A DNA stretch of 64,000 bases from Pseudomonas reinekei (GTDB lineage: Bacteria; Pseudomonadota; Gammaproteobacteria; Pseudomonadales; Pseudomonadaceae), in the NCBI RefSeq assembly GCF_001945365.1, contig NZ_MSTQ01000027.1, positions 1 to 64,000 on the forward strand, in the 5' to 3' direction. The notes below the pieces were generated by a model. The model was not told the origin of the DNA. It was given only the letters and a program-made list of their open reading frames with translations, and made no database searches. Both the position numbers and the translations under genes were made by a program. Shown piece by piece: positions 44,667 through 53,347 of the stretch. Positions within the stretch are counted from its first letter, which is position 1. Each line of letters starts with the position of its first letter.

Positions 44667-45518
44667 ACCAAAGGAACATCAGCGCATCTCAGCGAGTAGA
44701 ATACCAAGGGCTTTTGGGCCGCATTAGGAATGCCCGGCCCACCGGGCTGGGCTTTTATCCGACATAGTCATTTATTCTTCAGACGCAATAACGACGACTT
44801 GCTTCTCGGCGTTCGGGTGTACTCGCATTAGTTCATGTGCCATTATTGGCATTTATGCCTCCACTTATTTCAGAAATGCAGCAACAACGGGATTTCCCAA
44901 GAGGAAATTTTTCAGCTTTTCCAGCGGATCAATAATGACGACTACTTCATTCGGCGCCATAAAAGCAGTTCGGAGATGTTGGTGGTCGGGTTGTAGATGG
45001 CATAAATCCCTACATAACGACTTACTAGAGAGACACCAGAATCCATTGCACCAACCTCTGACTGAAGGTGTACTACATCGATTGCATACGAACAACAGAG
45101 TAGGAAATCACACTTCTGAACCAGCAGAATTAGAGCACGACCTTATTGAAAAAACCTATCAAACTGCATGTCGGCGCAAGGTAGTCAAGACATCCATCCT
45201 CGTACGTTTCTGAGATTAACACTCTCGAATATCCATCCATAAACGCAAAAGAGGGCTTTCGTGCAAGTCGGCCTTGATCCGCTATCTCTTCGTCGGACCA
45301 GCATCTTGCCTCGGGCTTCCTCCAGATTCGCGGAGCGACGTAAAATGCCATTTTGGGACGATGCACCAACATGCGCGAGGCGTGTTATCCACGCGAAGAG
45401 CACGCACACTGGTGGAGTGGTTGCCTTCTTGAACTACAAAGAACGCTCCAAGCCAAAAGCTGCAGCGATAACACTTGGATCGGGATCGCGTTGAACTCTG
45501 GCAAGCGTGCTTACCGAG
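44667..45518. other. Gene debris between acyltransferase and aminotransferase
   Basis: About 850 bp with no intact gene. Minus-strand fragments look protein-derived, for example YVGIYAIYNPTTNISELLLW ending near 44960 and RKPSFAFMDGYSRVLISETY near 45190-45250, but lie in different frames with stops. I do not recognise the parent genes. No transposase ends or terminal repeats were seen. Confidence 0.5.
44737..44762 (+). terminator. Terminator-like hairpin after the acyltransferase pseudogene
   Basis: GCCCGG and CCGGGC arms with a 4-nt loop are followed by TGGGCTTTTAT. It is about 70 bp past the pseudogene stop codon. Confidence 0.6.
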
Positions 45519-46661
45519 TCAGCGACACAGTATGTCCCGCAAGACTTTCACCACACGTTCTTGCTGCTCGACCGATAAACTTACCCAAAGCGGCAGTCGC
45601 AGCAAGCGTTCCGATAGGCCCACCGTGTTATCCATGGAGCCATGGACACGGCCGTAACGCTGGCCAGCCGGCGAGGAGTGCAAGGGTACGTAATGGAAGA
45701 CTGAATTGATTCCCTCTCGCTTGAGGCCATCAAGCACCGGTTGTCGCGGCACGTCTGCGGGCAGCAGCACGTAGTACATATGCGCGTTGTGCTGGCACTC
45801 GACGGGCACGATAGGGCGTCGCAGTGCCCCGCAGGTTTCCAGCGGCGCCAGCAATTCGTGATACCGCTGCCAGATGGCAAGCCGCATCTGCGTGATGTGC
45901 TCGGCCTCTTCCAACTGCGCCCAGAGAAACGCGGCCGTCACGTCCCCTGGAAGGAATGACGACCCGACTTCCTGCCAAGTGTATTTGTCGACCTCGCCGC
46001 GGAAGAAACGGCTACGGTCAGTACCTTTTTCGCGGATTATTTCTGCGCGCAACGCGTACGCAGGATCATTGACGAGCAATGCGCCGCCCTCGCCGGAGAT
46101 GACGTTCTTGGTCTCATGGAAACTGAAGGCACCGAGGTCCCCGATACTGCCCAGAGCCCGGCCCTTGTAAGCGGCCATCACCCCCTGCGCCGCATCCTCG
46201 ACCACCTTCAGGTTGTGACGCTGGGCAATCTCCATGATCGTATCCATCTCGCAACTCACGCCCGCATAATGAACCGGCACGATTGCCTTGGTGCGTGGCG
46301 TGATGGCCGCCTCGATCAGCGTCTCATCCAGGTTCAGGGTATCCGGACGGATATCGACGAACACGGGAACGCCGCCGCGCAAAACAAAGGCATTGGCCGT
46401 GGAAACGAACGTGAATGAGGGCATGATGACCTCATCGCCTGGCTGGATGTCCAACAACAATGCAGACATTTCCAGCGCTGCCGTGCACGAGTGCGTCAGC
46501 AAGGCTTTGCTCGCACCGGTATGTTCGGTCAACCACTCATGGCACCGCTTGGTGAATGGGCCATCGCCGGCGAGAATATTGCCGAACTTGGCTTCAGCGA
46601 TGTAATAAAGTTCTTTCCCCGTCATGTAGGGGCGATTGAACTGGATCTTTTTGTCTTCCAC
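45519..46661 (-). CDS. Nucleotide-sugar 4-aminotransferase, WecE/DegT family
   Basis: A 380-residue PLP enzyme of the WecE/RffA type. GDEVIMPSFTFVSTANAF and the PLP-lysine motif SFHETKNVISGEGG are characteristic. It would transaminate a 4-keto-6-deoxy sugar, such as the RmlB product, to a 4-amino-4,6-dideoxyhexose. It is the last gene of an eight-gene minus-strand operon. The GTG at 46661 gives the family N-terminus QFNRPYMTGKEL and has AAAGG upstream. ATG at 46706 or 46769 is possible but adds untypical residues. Confidence 0.9.
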   Translation of the reverse strand: MEDKKIQFNRPYMTGKELYYIAEAKFGNILAGDGPFTKRCHEWLTEHTGASKALLTHSCTAALEMSALLLDIQPGDEVIMPSFTFVSTANAFVLRGGVPVFVDIRPDTLNLDETLIEAAITPRTKAIVPVHYAGVSCEMDTIMEIAQRHNLKVVEDAAQGVMAAYKGRALGSIGDLGAFSFHETKNVISGEGGALLVNDPAYALRAEIIREKGTDRSRFFRGEVDKYTWQEVGSSFLPGDVTAAFLWAQLEEAEHITQMRLAIWQRYHELLAPLETCGALRRPIVPVECQHNAHMYYVLLPADVPRQPVLDGLKREGINSVFHYVPLHSSPAGQRYGRVHGSMDNTVGLSERLLRLPLWVSLSVEQQERVVKVLRDILCR

Positions 46662-46737
46662 CGTTTGAGCCTTTGCACGCAAAATTAGTCGGGTCGAACT
46701 AAACATCACTTCGTTATGGAAAGTGGGGGCATCCACT

Positions 46738-47604
46738 CTATTTCCGGGCGACAAGCAGCCTGGAAGCACCGACCGGAAAACTCACTCCCACCTTGATGAG
46801 TAAACACTCCAGCCACATCACGAAACCAAACAGCACATTGAGCGACTTGGGTACCGCTAATTCGGCGGTCTCGCTCGTTTCGCCCCGCTGTTGCTTCTTG
46901 GCGCCGCGTGAAATCATCATCGCTGGCAGCAGTAACGAGACGAACGATGTGCTGCGCACGACGGAAAACCCCGCCTCTTCCACCTTACGATGCAGATCGG
47001 CGGCTTCGTAGCGCCGCACGTGGCAGGAATATTCATCCACCTGGCTCCATAGCCACTGATGCTGGGGCAAGGTCAACAGCATGATTCCCCCGGGCTTCAG
47101 GGCACGGTGCATCTGCTGGAGCACAACAGTATCCGCCTCGATGTGCTCGATGACATCGAACGCGCCAATCGCTTCGAACTCGTCGACGTAAGGGATATCG
47201 CGTGCATCCATCTGCACGAACTCTGCACCGGGCAAACGCGAGGAGGCAAACTCCAGACCGGTCGAGAACATCTCACTGCCAAGCAACTTGGCCTTCGGAA
47301 ACGCCACGGCGACCCGACTCAGGACGAAGCCAGTACCGCACCCGATTTCCAGAAATGAACGCATGCGCGGCGCATATTTCGTCAGCGCCCATGTAATCAA
47401 CCTGGCACGCGCCCGAAACCAGAAATGGCCGCTTTCAAGATGCGCGTAGGTCTCGTAGAAGTCGGCCTTGAAGCCCTCCTGCTTGTCCTCGAGTTCTGGC
47501 GCAAACGCGGCAAAACCGTTCTTTCGAGCCACCTGATGTCCACACTGAACGCATGTCCATTGCTCCGAGACGTACTGCGTCTCGCATTCAGAACAGATCT
47601 TCAC
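46738..47604 (-). CDS. SAM-dependent methyltransferase with zinc ribbon
   Basis: A 288-residue class I methyltransferase. The N-terminal CSECETQYVSEQWTCVQCG has two CxxC pairs suited to zinc. The SAM motif FLEIGCGTGFVL is at about residues 84-95, with the acidic loop EMFSTG and the DVIEHI post-motif. The C-terminal part is hydrophobic and may contact the membrane. The start is GTG and overlaps the gtrA stop (GTGA). It probably methylates a sugar or lipid-linked sugar of this operon. Confidence 0.88.
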   Translation of the reverse strand: MKICSECETQYVSEQWTCVQCGHQVARKNGFAAFAPELEDKQEGFKADFYETYAHLESGHFWFRARARLITWALTKYAPRMRSFLEIGCGTGFVLSRVAVAFPKAKLLGSEMFSTGLEFASSRLPGAEFVQMDARDIPYVDEFEAIGAFDVIEHIEADTVVLQQMHRALKPGGIMLLTLPQHQWLWSQVDEYSCHVRRYEAADLHRKVEEAGFSVVRSTSFVSLLLPAMMISRGAKKQQRGETSETAELAVPKSLNVLFGFVMWLECLLIKVGVSFPVGASRLLVARK

Positions 47605-48020
47605 ACCTGATTCCCATCCGGTTGGTCATGACGAAAGACGAATAGCTTAAAGACAACGAACAAGAAACCTCCTACAACGAAAATGGCAGCGGCCTGGACC
47701 CACTGATGAGGATATCCCAGCTTGTCGACGAACACCGTCAGCAAGGCCAGGTTGAGCAAATAGCCGGCTGCGTGCGCCAGGCCGAAACGCCATGCCGTCC
47801 CCACGACGTTGCCGCGATGCTCGAACGCCCAGTTACGGTTGCCCAGGAAGCTGATGCAGATACCAAGTACGTACAGGAAGCTCATGGCCAGCTTGAATGG
47901 GATGCCCACCCACGTCAATGCCAGGTAGGCCGCATAACCGATGGCATTGCAGGCGACGCCGACGACTGCGTAACGGAGAATGGGCCTGATCTCGAGCCGC
48001 CAGTGCTGCATAGGAATCAC
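47601..48020 (-). CDS. GtrA-family membrane protein
   Basis: A 139-residue inner-membrane protein with four predicted helices. The GNRNWAFEHRG loop is the GtrA signature. GtrA proteins are thought to flip undecaprenyl-phosphate-linked sugars for periplasmic transfer, working with a GtrB-like glycosyltransferase, which here lies at 49627. The GTG start has GGGGAG upstream and overlaps the stop of the preceding gene. An ATG at 48011 is less supported. Confidence 0.9.
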   Translation of the reverse strand: MIPMQHWRLEIRPILRYAVVGVACNAIGYAAYLALTWVGIPFKLAMSFLYVLGICISFLGNRNWAFEHRGNVVGTAWRFGLAHAAGYLLNLALLTVFVDKLGYPHQWVQAAAIFVVGGFLFVVFKLFVFRHDQPDGNQV

Positions 48021-48937
48021 TCATCTCCCCAGACGGCAATTCCGAAACCCGTCTTGCCATAGCCGTTGCCGTTATAAAGCATGTAGCGTCGACCGGCATG
48101 ATCGAATACGTACGGGTAACAGATCATCTCCGAATCCCAACCCGACTCCGATACGTCGATTCCCACCTGCTCATCGTGTCGCGTCCATTGCACGCCATCG
48201 GACGAGGTCGCGTAGCGGATCCGGTAGGTGGGGCAGTCCTTCGTGGCCCGGGAGCAGAACCACATCCGGTACATGTCCGCATCCTTGAGCACGCGCGGCA
48301 CACCTAGGGCGTACTCGTGCTCGTCGCGGAACTCGATGGCAACCTTGCCGTCACGCTCCCACTCGATCCCGTCGGCAGACTCAGCATACTCGAGATGATA
48401 GAAGTGCTTCGCTTCTGAAGGGCCTTGCTCCCATCGAACACAGGAGGTGAACCAGGCCCTGAATCGTCCGGCCTCGAAATGCACTTCGGGGGTGGCGACG
48501 AAGTGAGGAAGATCGCGGGTGCGGTCGATGACGGGGCCACGGAACAGCCTCTCGAAGCGCTGGGTGGTCTCGTTCCATTCGGCCAGGCCAATGGAATTGC
48601 GGATCTTCACCGTTACGCCCAGGTTGATCCCGGTGTAGTACAGCAGCTTGCGGCCACCGACGTTGACGATCGAATTGGGCAAGGCGCCACTGTCGTCGAA
48701 ACATCCGAGGTCGCCCGGCTCGAGGACCGGATCCGGATGGACGCGCAAGACCTTGGTCGGGTCCTGCATGTCGATCTCGAGGTAGCCGCCGTGTCCGCGA
48801 TTATCCTTGTCACGCGATGAGAAATAGATGCGATACAGGTCGCCGTCCACCTGCTCAGCAACGGGAATCATCGCGTGAGAATACAACCAATCACTCTGCC
48901 CTTCAGCGCAGAATATCTTTCCTAGTTTTTTCCACAT
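48017..48937 (-). CDS. Glycosidase-like beta-propeller protein
   Basis: A 306-residue protein resembling GH43/GH32-type five-bladed propellers: YRIYFSSRDKDNRGHGGYL, GALPNSIVN, AWFTSCVRW, YALGVPRVLKDADMYRMWFC and MICYPYVFDHAGRRYMLYNG. Blades with the YRMWF/SSDG repeats are visible. There is no signal peptide, so it would act in the cytoplasm, unusual for a hydrolase. It could be a sugar-processing or binding protein of the pathway. It overlaps the start of gtrA. Confidence 0.78.
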   Translation of the reverse strand: MWKKLGKIFCAEGQSDWLYSHAMIPVAEQVDGDLYRIYFSSRDKDNRGHGGYLEIDMQDPTKVLRVHPDPVLEPGDLGCFDDSGALPNSIVNVGGRKLLYYTGINLGVTVKIRNSIGLAEWNETTQRFERLFRGPVIDRTRDLPHFVATPEVHFEAGRFRAWFTSCVRWEQGPSEAKHFYHLEYAESADGIEWERDGKVAIEFRDEHEYALGVPRVLKDADMYRMWFCSRATKDCPTYRIRYATSSDGVQWTRHDEQVGIDVSESGWDSEMICYPYVFDHAGRRYMLYNGNGYGKTGFGIAVWGDE

Positions 48938-48967
48938 GGGATTTTTTCACGCCAATTATGAGGTTTT

Positions 48968-49630
48968 TCAGATGTTCCTGACGCGCGTACTCGGCACGCG
49001 CGACCGTTCGGTGGCTTGTCCGATGTACACGCCTTCAGCAGCAGCATCTCCAAGAATCAGAGCGCCGGCACCGATGATGCATTTCTCGCCAATGGTAACG
49101 TGATCGCGAAGGGTTGCGTTGACGCCGAGAAAACAGCTTTCCCCGATCGTCACACGGCCGGATACGACGATGTGCGAGGCCAGGAAACAGTGGTCCTCGA
49201 TACACGAATGATGCCCGATGTGATTACCGCTCCACATGGTCACGTTGTTGCCGATGCGCACGAAGGGCTGAACGGTATTGTCTTCCAGGATGAAGCAATT
49301 CTCGCCGATGTCGTCTGTCAGCACCGAGGCTCGGGAACTGATGTAGCTGACCATTTCGTAGCCCAGCGCCTTCACTTCCAGATACTTTTCCTTGCGGATC
49401 TGGTTGAGCTTGGAATAGCCGAGCGCGACGAAAAATACATACCGGTCTGGCGGGTAGATCTGGGTGACTTCATCGAATGCCACCACCGGAAATCCCTTGA
49501 AGCTCTTGTCGGCCGGCATGTAGGCGGGATCAACGGCAAATGCCTCGACCTGATAGCTGGAGTCGTTGGAAAAATAATAGAGTGCGAGCTCGGCGGCGTC
49601 GGTAAGACCAAAAATAATAAGTTTTTTCAT
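48968..49630 (-). CDS. Sugar O/N-acyltransferase, NeuD-like hexapeptide family
   Basis: A 220-residue protein. An N-terminal Rossmann-like part (LIIFGLTDAAELALYYF) is followed by left-handed beta-helix repeats such as IGNNVTMWSGNHIGHHSCI and VTIGESCFLGVNATL. NeuD/PglD-type enzymes acetylate amino sugars, so acylation of the 4-amino group made by the aminotransferase is a reasonable guess. The ATG at 49630 overlaps the stop of the glycosyltransferase gene (ATGA). Confidence 0.88.
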   Translation of the reverse strand: MKKLIIFGLTDAAELALYYFSNDSSYQVEAFAVDPAYMPADKSFKGFPVVAFDEVTQIYPPDRYVFFVALGYSKLNQIRKEKYLEVKALGYEMVSYISSRASVLTDDIGENCFILEDNTVQPFVRIGNNVTMWSGNHIGHHSCIEDHCFLASHIVVSGRVTIGESCFLGVNATLRDHVTIGEKCIIGAGALILGDAAAEGVYIGQATERSRVPSTRVRNI

Positions 49631-50568
49631 TCGATGCTCCGCGTCTCATCCTGACGGTAGACGCCTCGGACGATAGTGTAGGGTCTCTGTTTGACTTCGG
49701 AATAGATCTTGGCGAGATAAATCCCGACCACGCCGACGAATGCGATGATCAAACCGCCGAGCAGCCAGATCGAAGCCATCAGCGACGTATAGCCGCTGGG
49801 CGGGCTCGACAGAAGCAGCCAGTTGACGAAAAGAAAGCTCGTGTAGGCCGCCGACAGCAGGAAGATCGCGCAACCCACGCCGAAGATCCCCACCAGCGGT
49901 GCACTGCTGAAGGCTGTAATCGAATTGACCAGTTGCGACACTTTCTTTCGCAGCGTGTAGGTCGTCTCGTCACGACTGCGCTTGACGATGGCCTGCGCCC
50001 GCTGATCGAAGCCGGTGATGACCCACAGACCCGCCATGAACAACTCGCGTTCGTCGTGCTGAATCAGTGCGTCCACATAGCGGCGCGACATCAGCCTGGC
50101 GACGACGATATTGTCGGGCATATCCAGCCCGCTGAGGAAACGGAAGAGTTTGTAGAACACCCGCCCGGTCCAGCGCTCGAATTGCTTGCCTTTTCGCTGC
50201 TGCTGGACACCGTAGACCACATCGGCCTTTTCGCGCTCCATCTGCTCGCTGAACGAGAGCAACCATGCCGGATCTTCCTCCAGGTCGCTATCGAGCAGGA
50301 AGACACGGTCACCGCGGGCATGTCGCAGGCCTGTCATCATGGCCTTGTGGTGACCGAAGTTGCGTGAGAGATCGACGACCACCACGTGGTGATCGGCTTC
50401 GCTCAACTGGATGGCCAGCTCCAGGCTTGAATCGGGCGAGCCGTCGTTGACCAGTACGATCTCGTAATCGTCGCCGACCAGTTGTTGTGCCGCCTGACTT
50501 GCACGGAGATGGAATTCCTCGACAAACTTGGCCGAGCTGTAAAGGGTAGCGACGATGGACAGCCTCAT
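49627..50568 (-). CDS. GtrB-like glycosyltransferase family 2
   Basis: A 313-residue membrane-bound GT2. The N-terminal nucleotide-sugar site has ATLYSSAKF, VLVNDGSPD, DLSRNFGHHKAM and the metal motif LLDSDLEEDP. Two C-terminal membrane helices (about residues 230-255 and 265-295) match GtrB/DPM1-like enzymes that charge undecaprenyl phosphate. With GtrA it would form an export route for one sugar. The ATG at 50568 overlaps the stop of the wbqC-like gene. Confidence 0.92.
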   Translation of the reverse strand: MRLSIVATLYSSAKFVEEFHLRASQAAQQLVGDDYEIVLVNDGSPDSSLELAIQLSEADHHVVVVDLSRNFGHHKAMMTGLRHARGDRVFLLDSDLEEDPAWLLSFSEQMEREKADVVYGVQQQRKGKQFERWTGRVFYKLFRFLSGLDMPDNIVVARLMSRRYVDALIQHDERELFMAGLWVITGFDQRAQAIVKRSRDETTYTLRKKVSQLVNSITAFSSAPLVGIFGVGCAIFLLSAAYTSFLFVNWLLLSSPPSGYTSLMASIWLLGGLIIAFVGVVGIYLAKIYSEVKQRPYTIVRGVYRQDETRSIE

Positions 50569-51257
50569 GCTTTGACATGCCTCATGTAACGGTGAGCGTC
50601 TTTGCCGCAATTGAACAGCAGATCCAGGACGGTGACGCCATGGGTGAATTCCCCCCAAAGTTGCGGATACTCGGGAAAGCCGGAGTAATCGAACCATTGC
50701 AGCGCAATACCGGCCTCGTCGAACAGCGACTCCTCAATGTAGTCCTTTGCCGCCGGCCCCGACAGGTATTGCGTCGCACCAGCCTGTTGACAAAGGTCCA
50801 CCAGGCGGGCGGTCCGGGTTTTGTCGCCGGCAGATATATAGTCCCAGCAATTCGTAATGCGGGTTTCAATACCGATGTATCGGCAAATCGCTTCCAGGAA
50901 CTTCCGGTTCATTGACGACAGCCCCGTGTGGGTCTCCGTCAGATAGAGCGGCTCGAGCCACTGGGCGACCTCATCGAAGAAAGGCGCTCGACGATAGTTG
51001 CTCTGCAACGTTTTCCAGTGCTTCACCTGCCAGCCGTCTACCAACGTTACGTCACGAATGCGGCGATGAATATTTTGGCCTACCGGTATAGATAACCATT
51101 GCACTCCATGCGGAGTCTTGATTTGGTTGCGATTACGCCAGTCATTCTTCGTGAACTGCATATCGTCATAAATGATAAATTCATCTACAGCCGAAATAAG
51201 ATCAAAATACCCTTTCCATGGGATGTAGTTAGATTGCAATATGGCAATTTTCTTCAC
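50565..51257 (-). CDS. WbqC family protein
   Basis: A protein of 230 residues with the WbqC signature opening KKIAILQSNYIPWKGYFDLI, followed by DEFIIYDDMQFTKNDWRNRN and LDLLFNCGKDAHRYM. WbqC proteins are common in O-antigen and flagellin-glycan clusters and are thought to help modify amino sugars, but no activity is firmly known. The GTG at 51257 has GGA upstream and gives the usual start. A GTG at 51275 is the longer alternative. Confidence 0.85.
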   Translation of the reverse strand: MKKIAILQSNYIPWKGYFDLISAVDEFIIYDDMQFTKNDWRNRNQIKTPHGVQWLSIPVGQNIHRRIRDVTLVDGWQVKHWKTLQSNYRRAPFFDEVAQWLEPLYLTETHTGLSSMNRKFLEAICRYIGIETRITNCWDYISAGDKTRTARLVDLCQQAGATQYLSGPAAKDYIEESLFDEAGIALQWFDYSGFPEYPQLWGEFTHGVTVLDLLFNCGKDAHRYMRHVKA

Positions 51258-51352
51258 TTTCAAATCCAAGCTCACCGACGCGCGTTATTAGCCCGCACTT
51301 TATTTCATGTCATAGTGTGGCGAAGTTAAGTCTGCCACCCGTCAAAGTCCAG

Positions 51353-53347
51353 TTAAGGCTCCAAGCGTCGTTGTTGATAAATCCAATCAACGATTTCCCC
51401 GTCAGGCGCATATCCACTGACCGTGTCACGTAGCAACTGACGAACGCGTGCATAATCATCCCTGTCGACAGCGCTCAGCAACTCGCTCAGCTTAGCCTTA
51501 AGGACTTCCCAACCAATATGATCTTCATTTGCAGTCATAATCATTGGATGTTGTGTAGCGGCTACGTTATCGCCAATCAACAACTCTTCGTACAGTTTCT
51601 CTCCCGGACGCAAACCAGAAAACTCAATATGGATATCACCATGTGGATTTCTTTCTGATCGCACACTCAATCCCGACAAATGAATCATTTTCTCCGCCAA
51701 GTCCACAATTTTTACCGGCTCGCCCATATCAAGCACAAAGACATCCCCACCCTGCCCCATGGAACCTGCCTGAATGACCAATTGAGCAGCTTCAGGAATA
51801 GTCATGAAGTAACGGGTGATCTTCGGATGGGTAACGGTCAGCGGTCCCCCAGACTTTATCTGCTTATGAAAAAGTGGAATCACCGAACCTGAGGAACCCA
51901 GTACGTTACCAAACCTAACCATAGTGAAGCGGGTTTTATTAACCTGAGATATGGACGATTGATCACCGAATAATACAGGGGCTTTCTCGCGACTGAGCGC
52001 CTGAAGAGTCATTTCTGCGAGCCGTTTGGTACTGCCCATGACATTGGTTGGTCTCACAGCCTTGTCCGTGGAAATGAGGACAAAGTTAGCAACGCCTGCT
52101 TGCAAAGCTGCTTGTGCAGTATTTAAAGTACCAATAACATTATTGAGAACGCCCTCGGCGATATTGTGTTCAACCATCGGGACATGCTTGTAGGCTGCTG
52201 CATGGTAGACCGTATCGACATGCCAGGTTTTCATCACGTCCAGCAACTTGCTCTCATGCCGAATAGAGCCGAGAATCGGAATCAACTTTACGGACAGCGA
52301 TTCACGCGAAATTCTCTGCTCCAACTCGGAGAGAATATTGTAAAGATTGAATTCACTGTGCTCGAACAACAGGAGCGTTGTCGGTCGCAACTCCAGTATC
52401 TGACGACAAAGTTCTGAGCCGATCGACCCCCCTGCGCCTGTCACCATCACGACTTGACGGGTGATGCAACGCTCGAGCAGATCCTCCTGGGCCGGCACGG
52501 CGTCACGCCCCAGCAGATCCGCAATATCGACCTCCCGAATATCATCGACCTTCACCTGCCCGCTTGCCAGATCCATGAATCCCGGAACACTGCGCACATG
52601 GAGGGGAAAACGTTCGAGAAAACTGAGAATTTCACGACGACGACCTCGATTGGCAGAAGGGATCGCCAACAGAATTTCCTGAGCCCCCGTAGTATCGATC
52701 ATTTGCTGAATATGCTTGGGCTTGAACACTTGCAGGCCGGCAATCACTCGACTGGCAATACTGCTGTCGTCATCGATGAATGCCACCGGACGCATGGCGC
52801 GCCCCATACGCAGGGCAGCGACCAGCTGGTTGCCCGCGGCACCGGCACCATAGACTGCAACGCGTGGTAGGCCGTCATCGATATTGGCAAATGGCACATG
52901 CTGCGCCGCGACGAACCAGTCGCCGGAAAAATACTGGCGCATTGCCACGCGCAACCCGCCGATCATCACAAGGCCGAGCCACCAATAATTGAAAATGATG
53001 GATCTGGGCACGATCGTTTGATGGTTGCTGTACCAGTAGACCACTACACCCAAAATGAGAGATGAGAACGTCACCGCCTTGACGATTGCGATCAGCGCAT
53101 CATTACCTACATACCGCATGACCGCGCGATACATACCAAAACGAACGAAGAGCGGAATAGCAATGACAGGCGCACTCAAGAAAAGCCACAGATGCTGTTG
53201 AATCGGACTGTTAAGTTCATCTATCCCTAAACGTACGACAAACGCCATCCATAGAGAAAGCCAAACAAGAATGACATCGGCAATTACCTGCAAGACACGC
53301 TTGCGTCGGCGAGGAAGGCTTAACAAAACAGCTCTGATCTTATCCAT
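51353..53347 (-). CDS. wbpM: Nucleotide-sugar dehydratase/epimerase WbpM
   Basis: A 664-residue inner-membrane enzyme. Four N-terminal helices (about residues 15-130) are followed by a CoA-binding-like Rossmann domain (RVAVYGAGAAGNQL) and an SDR domain (VMVTGAGGSIGSEL, STDKAVRPTNVMGSTKR). WbpM dehydrates UDP-GlcNAc to the 4-keto-6-deoxy sugar for UDP-FucNAc or QuiNAc. Its SDR catalytic residue is Met in NVMGSTK instead of Tyr, as in the known family. It begins the minus-strand operon that ends with the aminotransferase gene. The ATG at 53347 is preferred to the longer frame. Confidence 0.94.
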   Translation of the reverse strand: MDKIRAVLLSLPRRRKRVLQVIADVILVWLSLWMAFVVRLGIDELNSPIQQHLWLFLSAPVIAIPLFVRFGMYRAVMRYVGNDALIAIVKAVTFSSLILGVVVYWYSNHQTIVPRSIIFNYWWLGLVMIGGLRVAMRQYFSGDWFVAAQHVPFANIDDGLPRVAVYGAGAAGNQLVAALRMGRAMRPVAFIDDDSSIASRVIAGLQVFKPKHIQQMIDTTGAQEILLAIPSANRGRRREILSFLERFPLHVRSVPGFMDLASGQVKVDDIREVDIADLLGRDAVPAQEDLLERCITRQVVMVTGAGGSIGSELCRQILELRPTTLLLFEHSEFNLYNILSELEQRISRESLSVKLIPILGSIRHESKLLDVMKTWHVDTVYHAAAYKHVPMVEHNIAEGVLNNVIGTLNTAQAALQAGVANFVLISTDKAVRPTNVMGSTKRLAEMTLQALSREKAPVLFGDQSSISQVNKTRFTMVRFGNVLGSSGSVIPLFHKQIKSGGPLTVTHPKITRYFMTIPEAAQLVIQAGSMGQGGDVFVLDMGEPVKIVDLAEKMIHLSGLSVRSERNPHGDIHIEFSGLRPGEKLYEELLIGDNVAATQHPMIMTANEDHIGWEVLKAKLSELLSAVDRDDYARVRQLLRDTVSGYAPDGEIVDWIYQQRRLEP

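Noticed and set aside
44865..45409. Possible IS element in the debris zone
   Set aside because: No terminal inverted repeats, target duplication or DDE-type transposase motif could be read.
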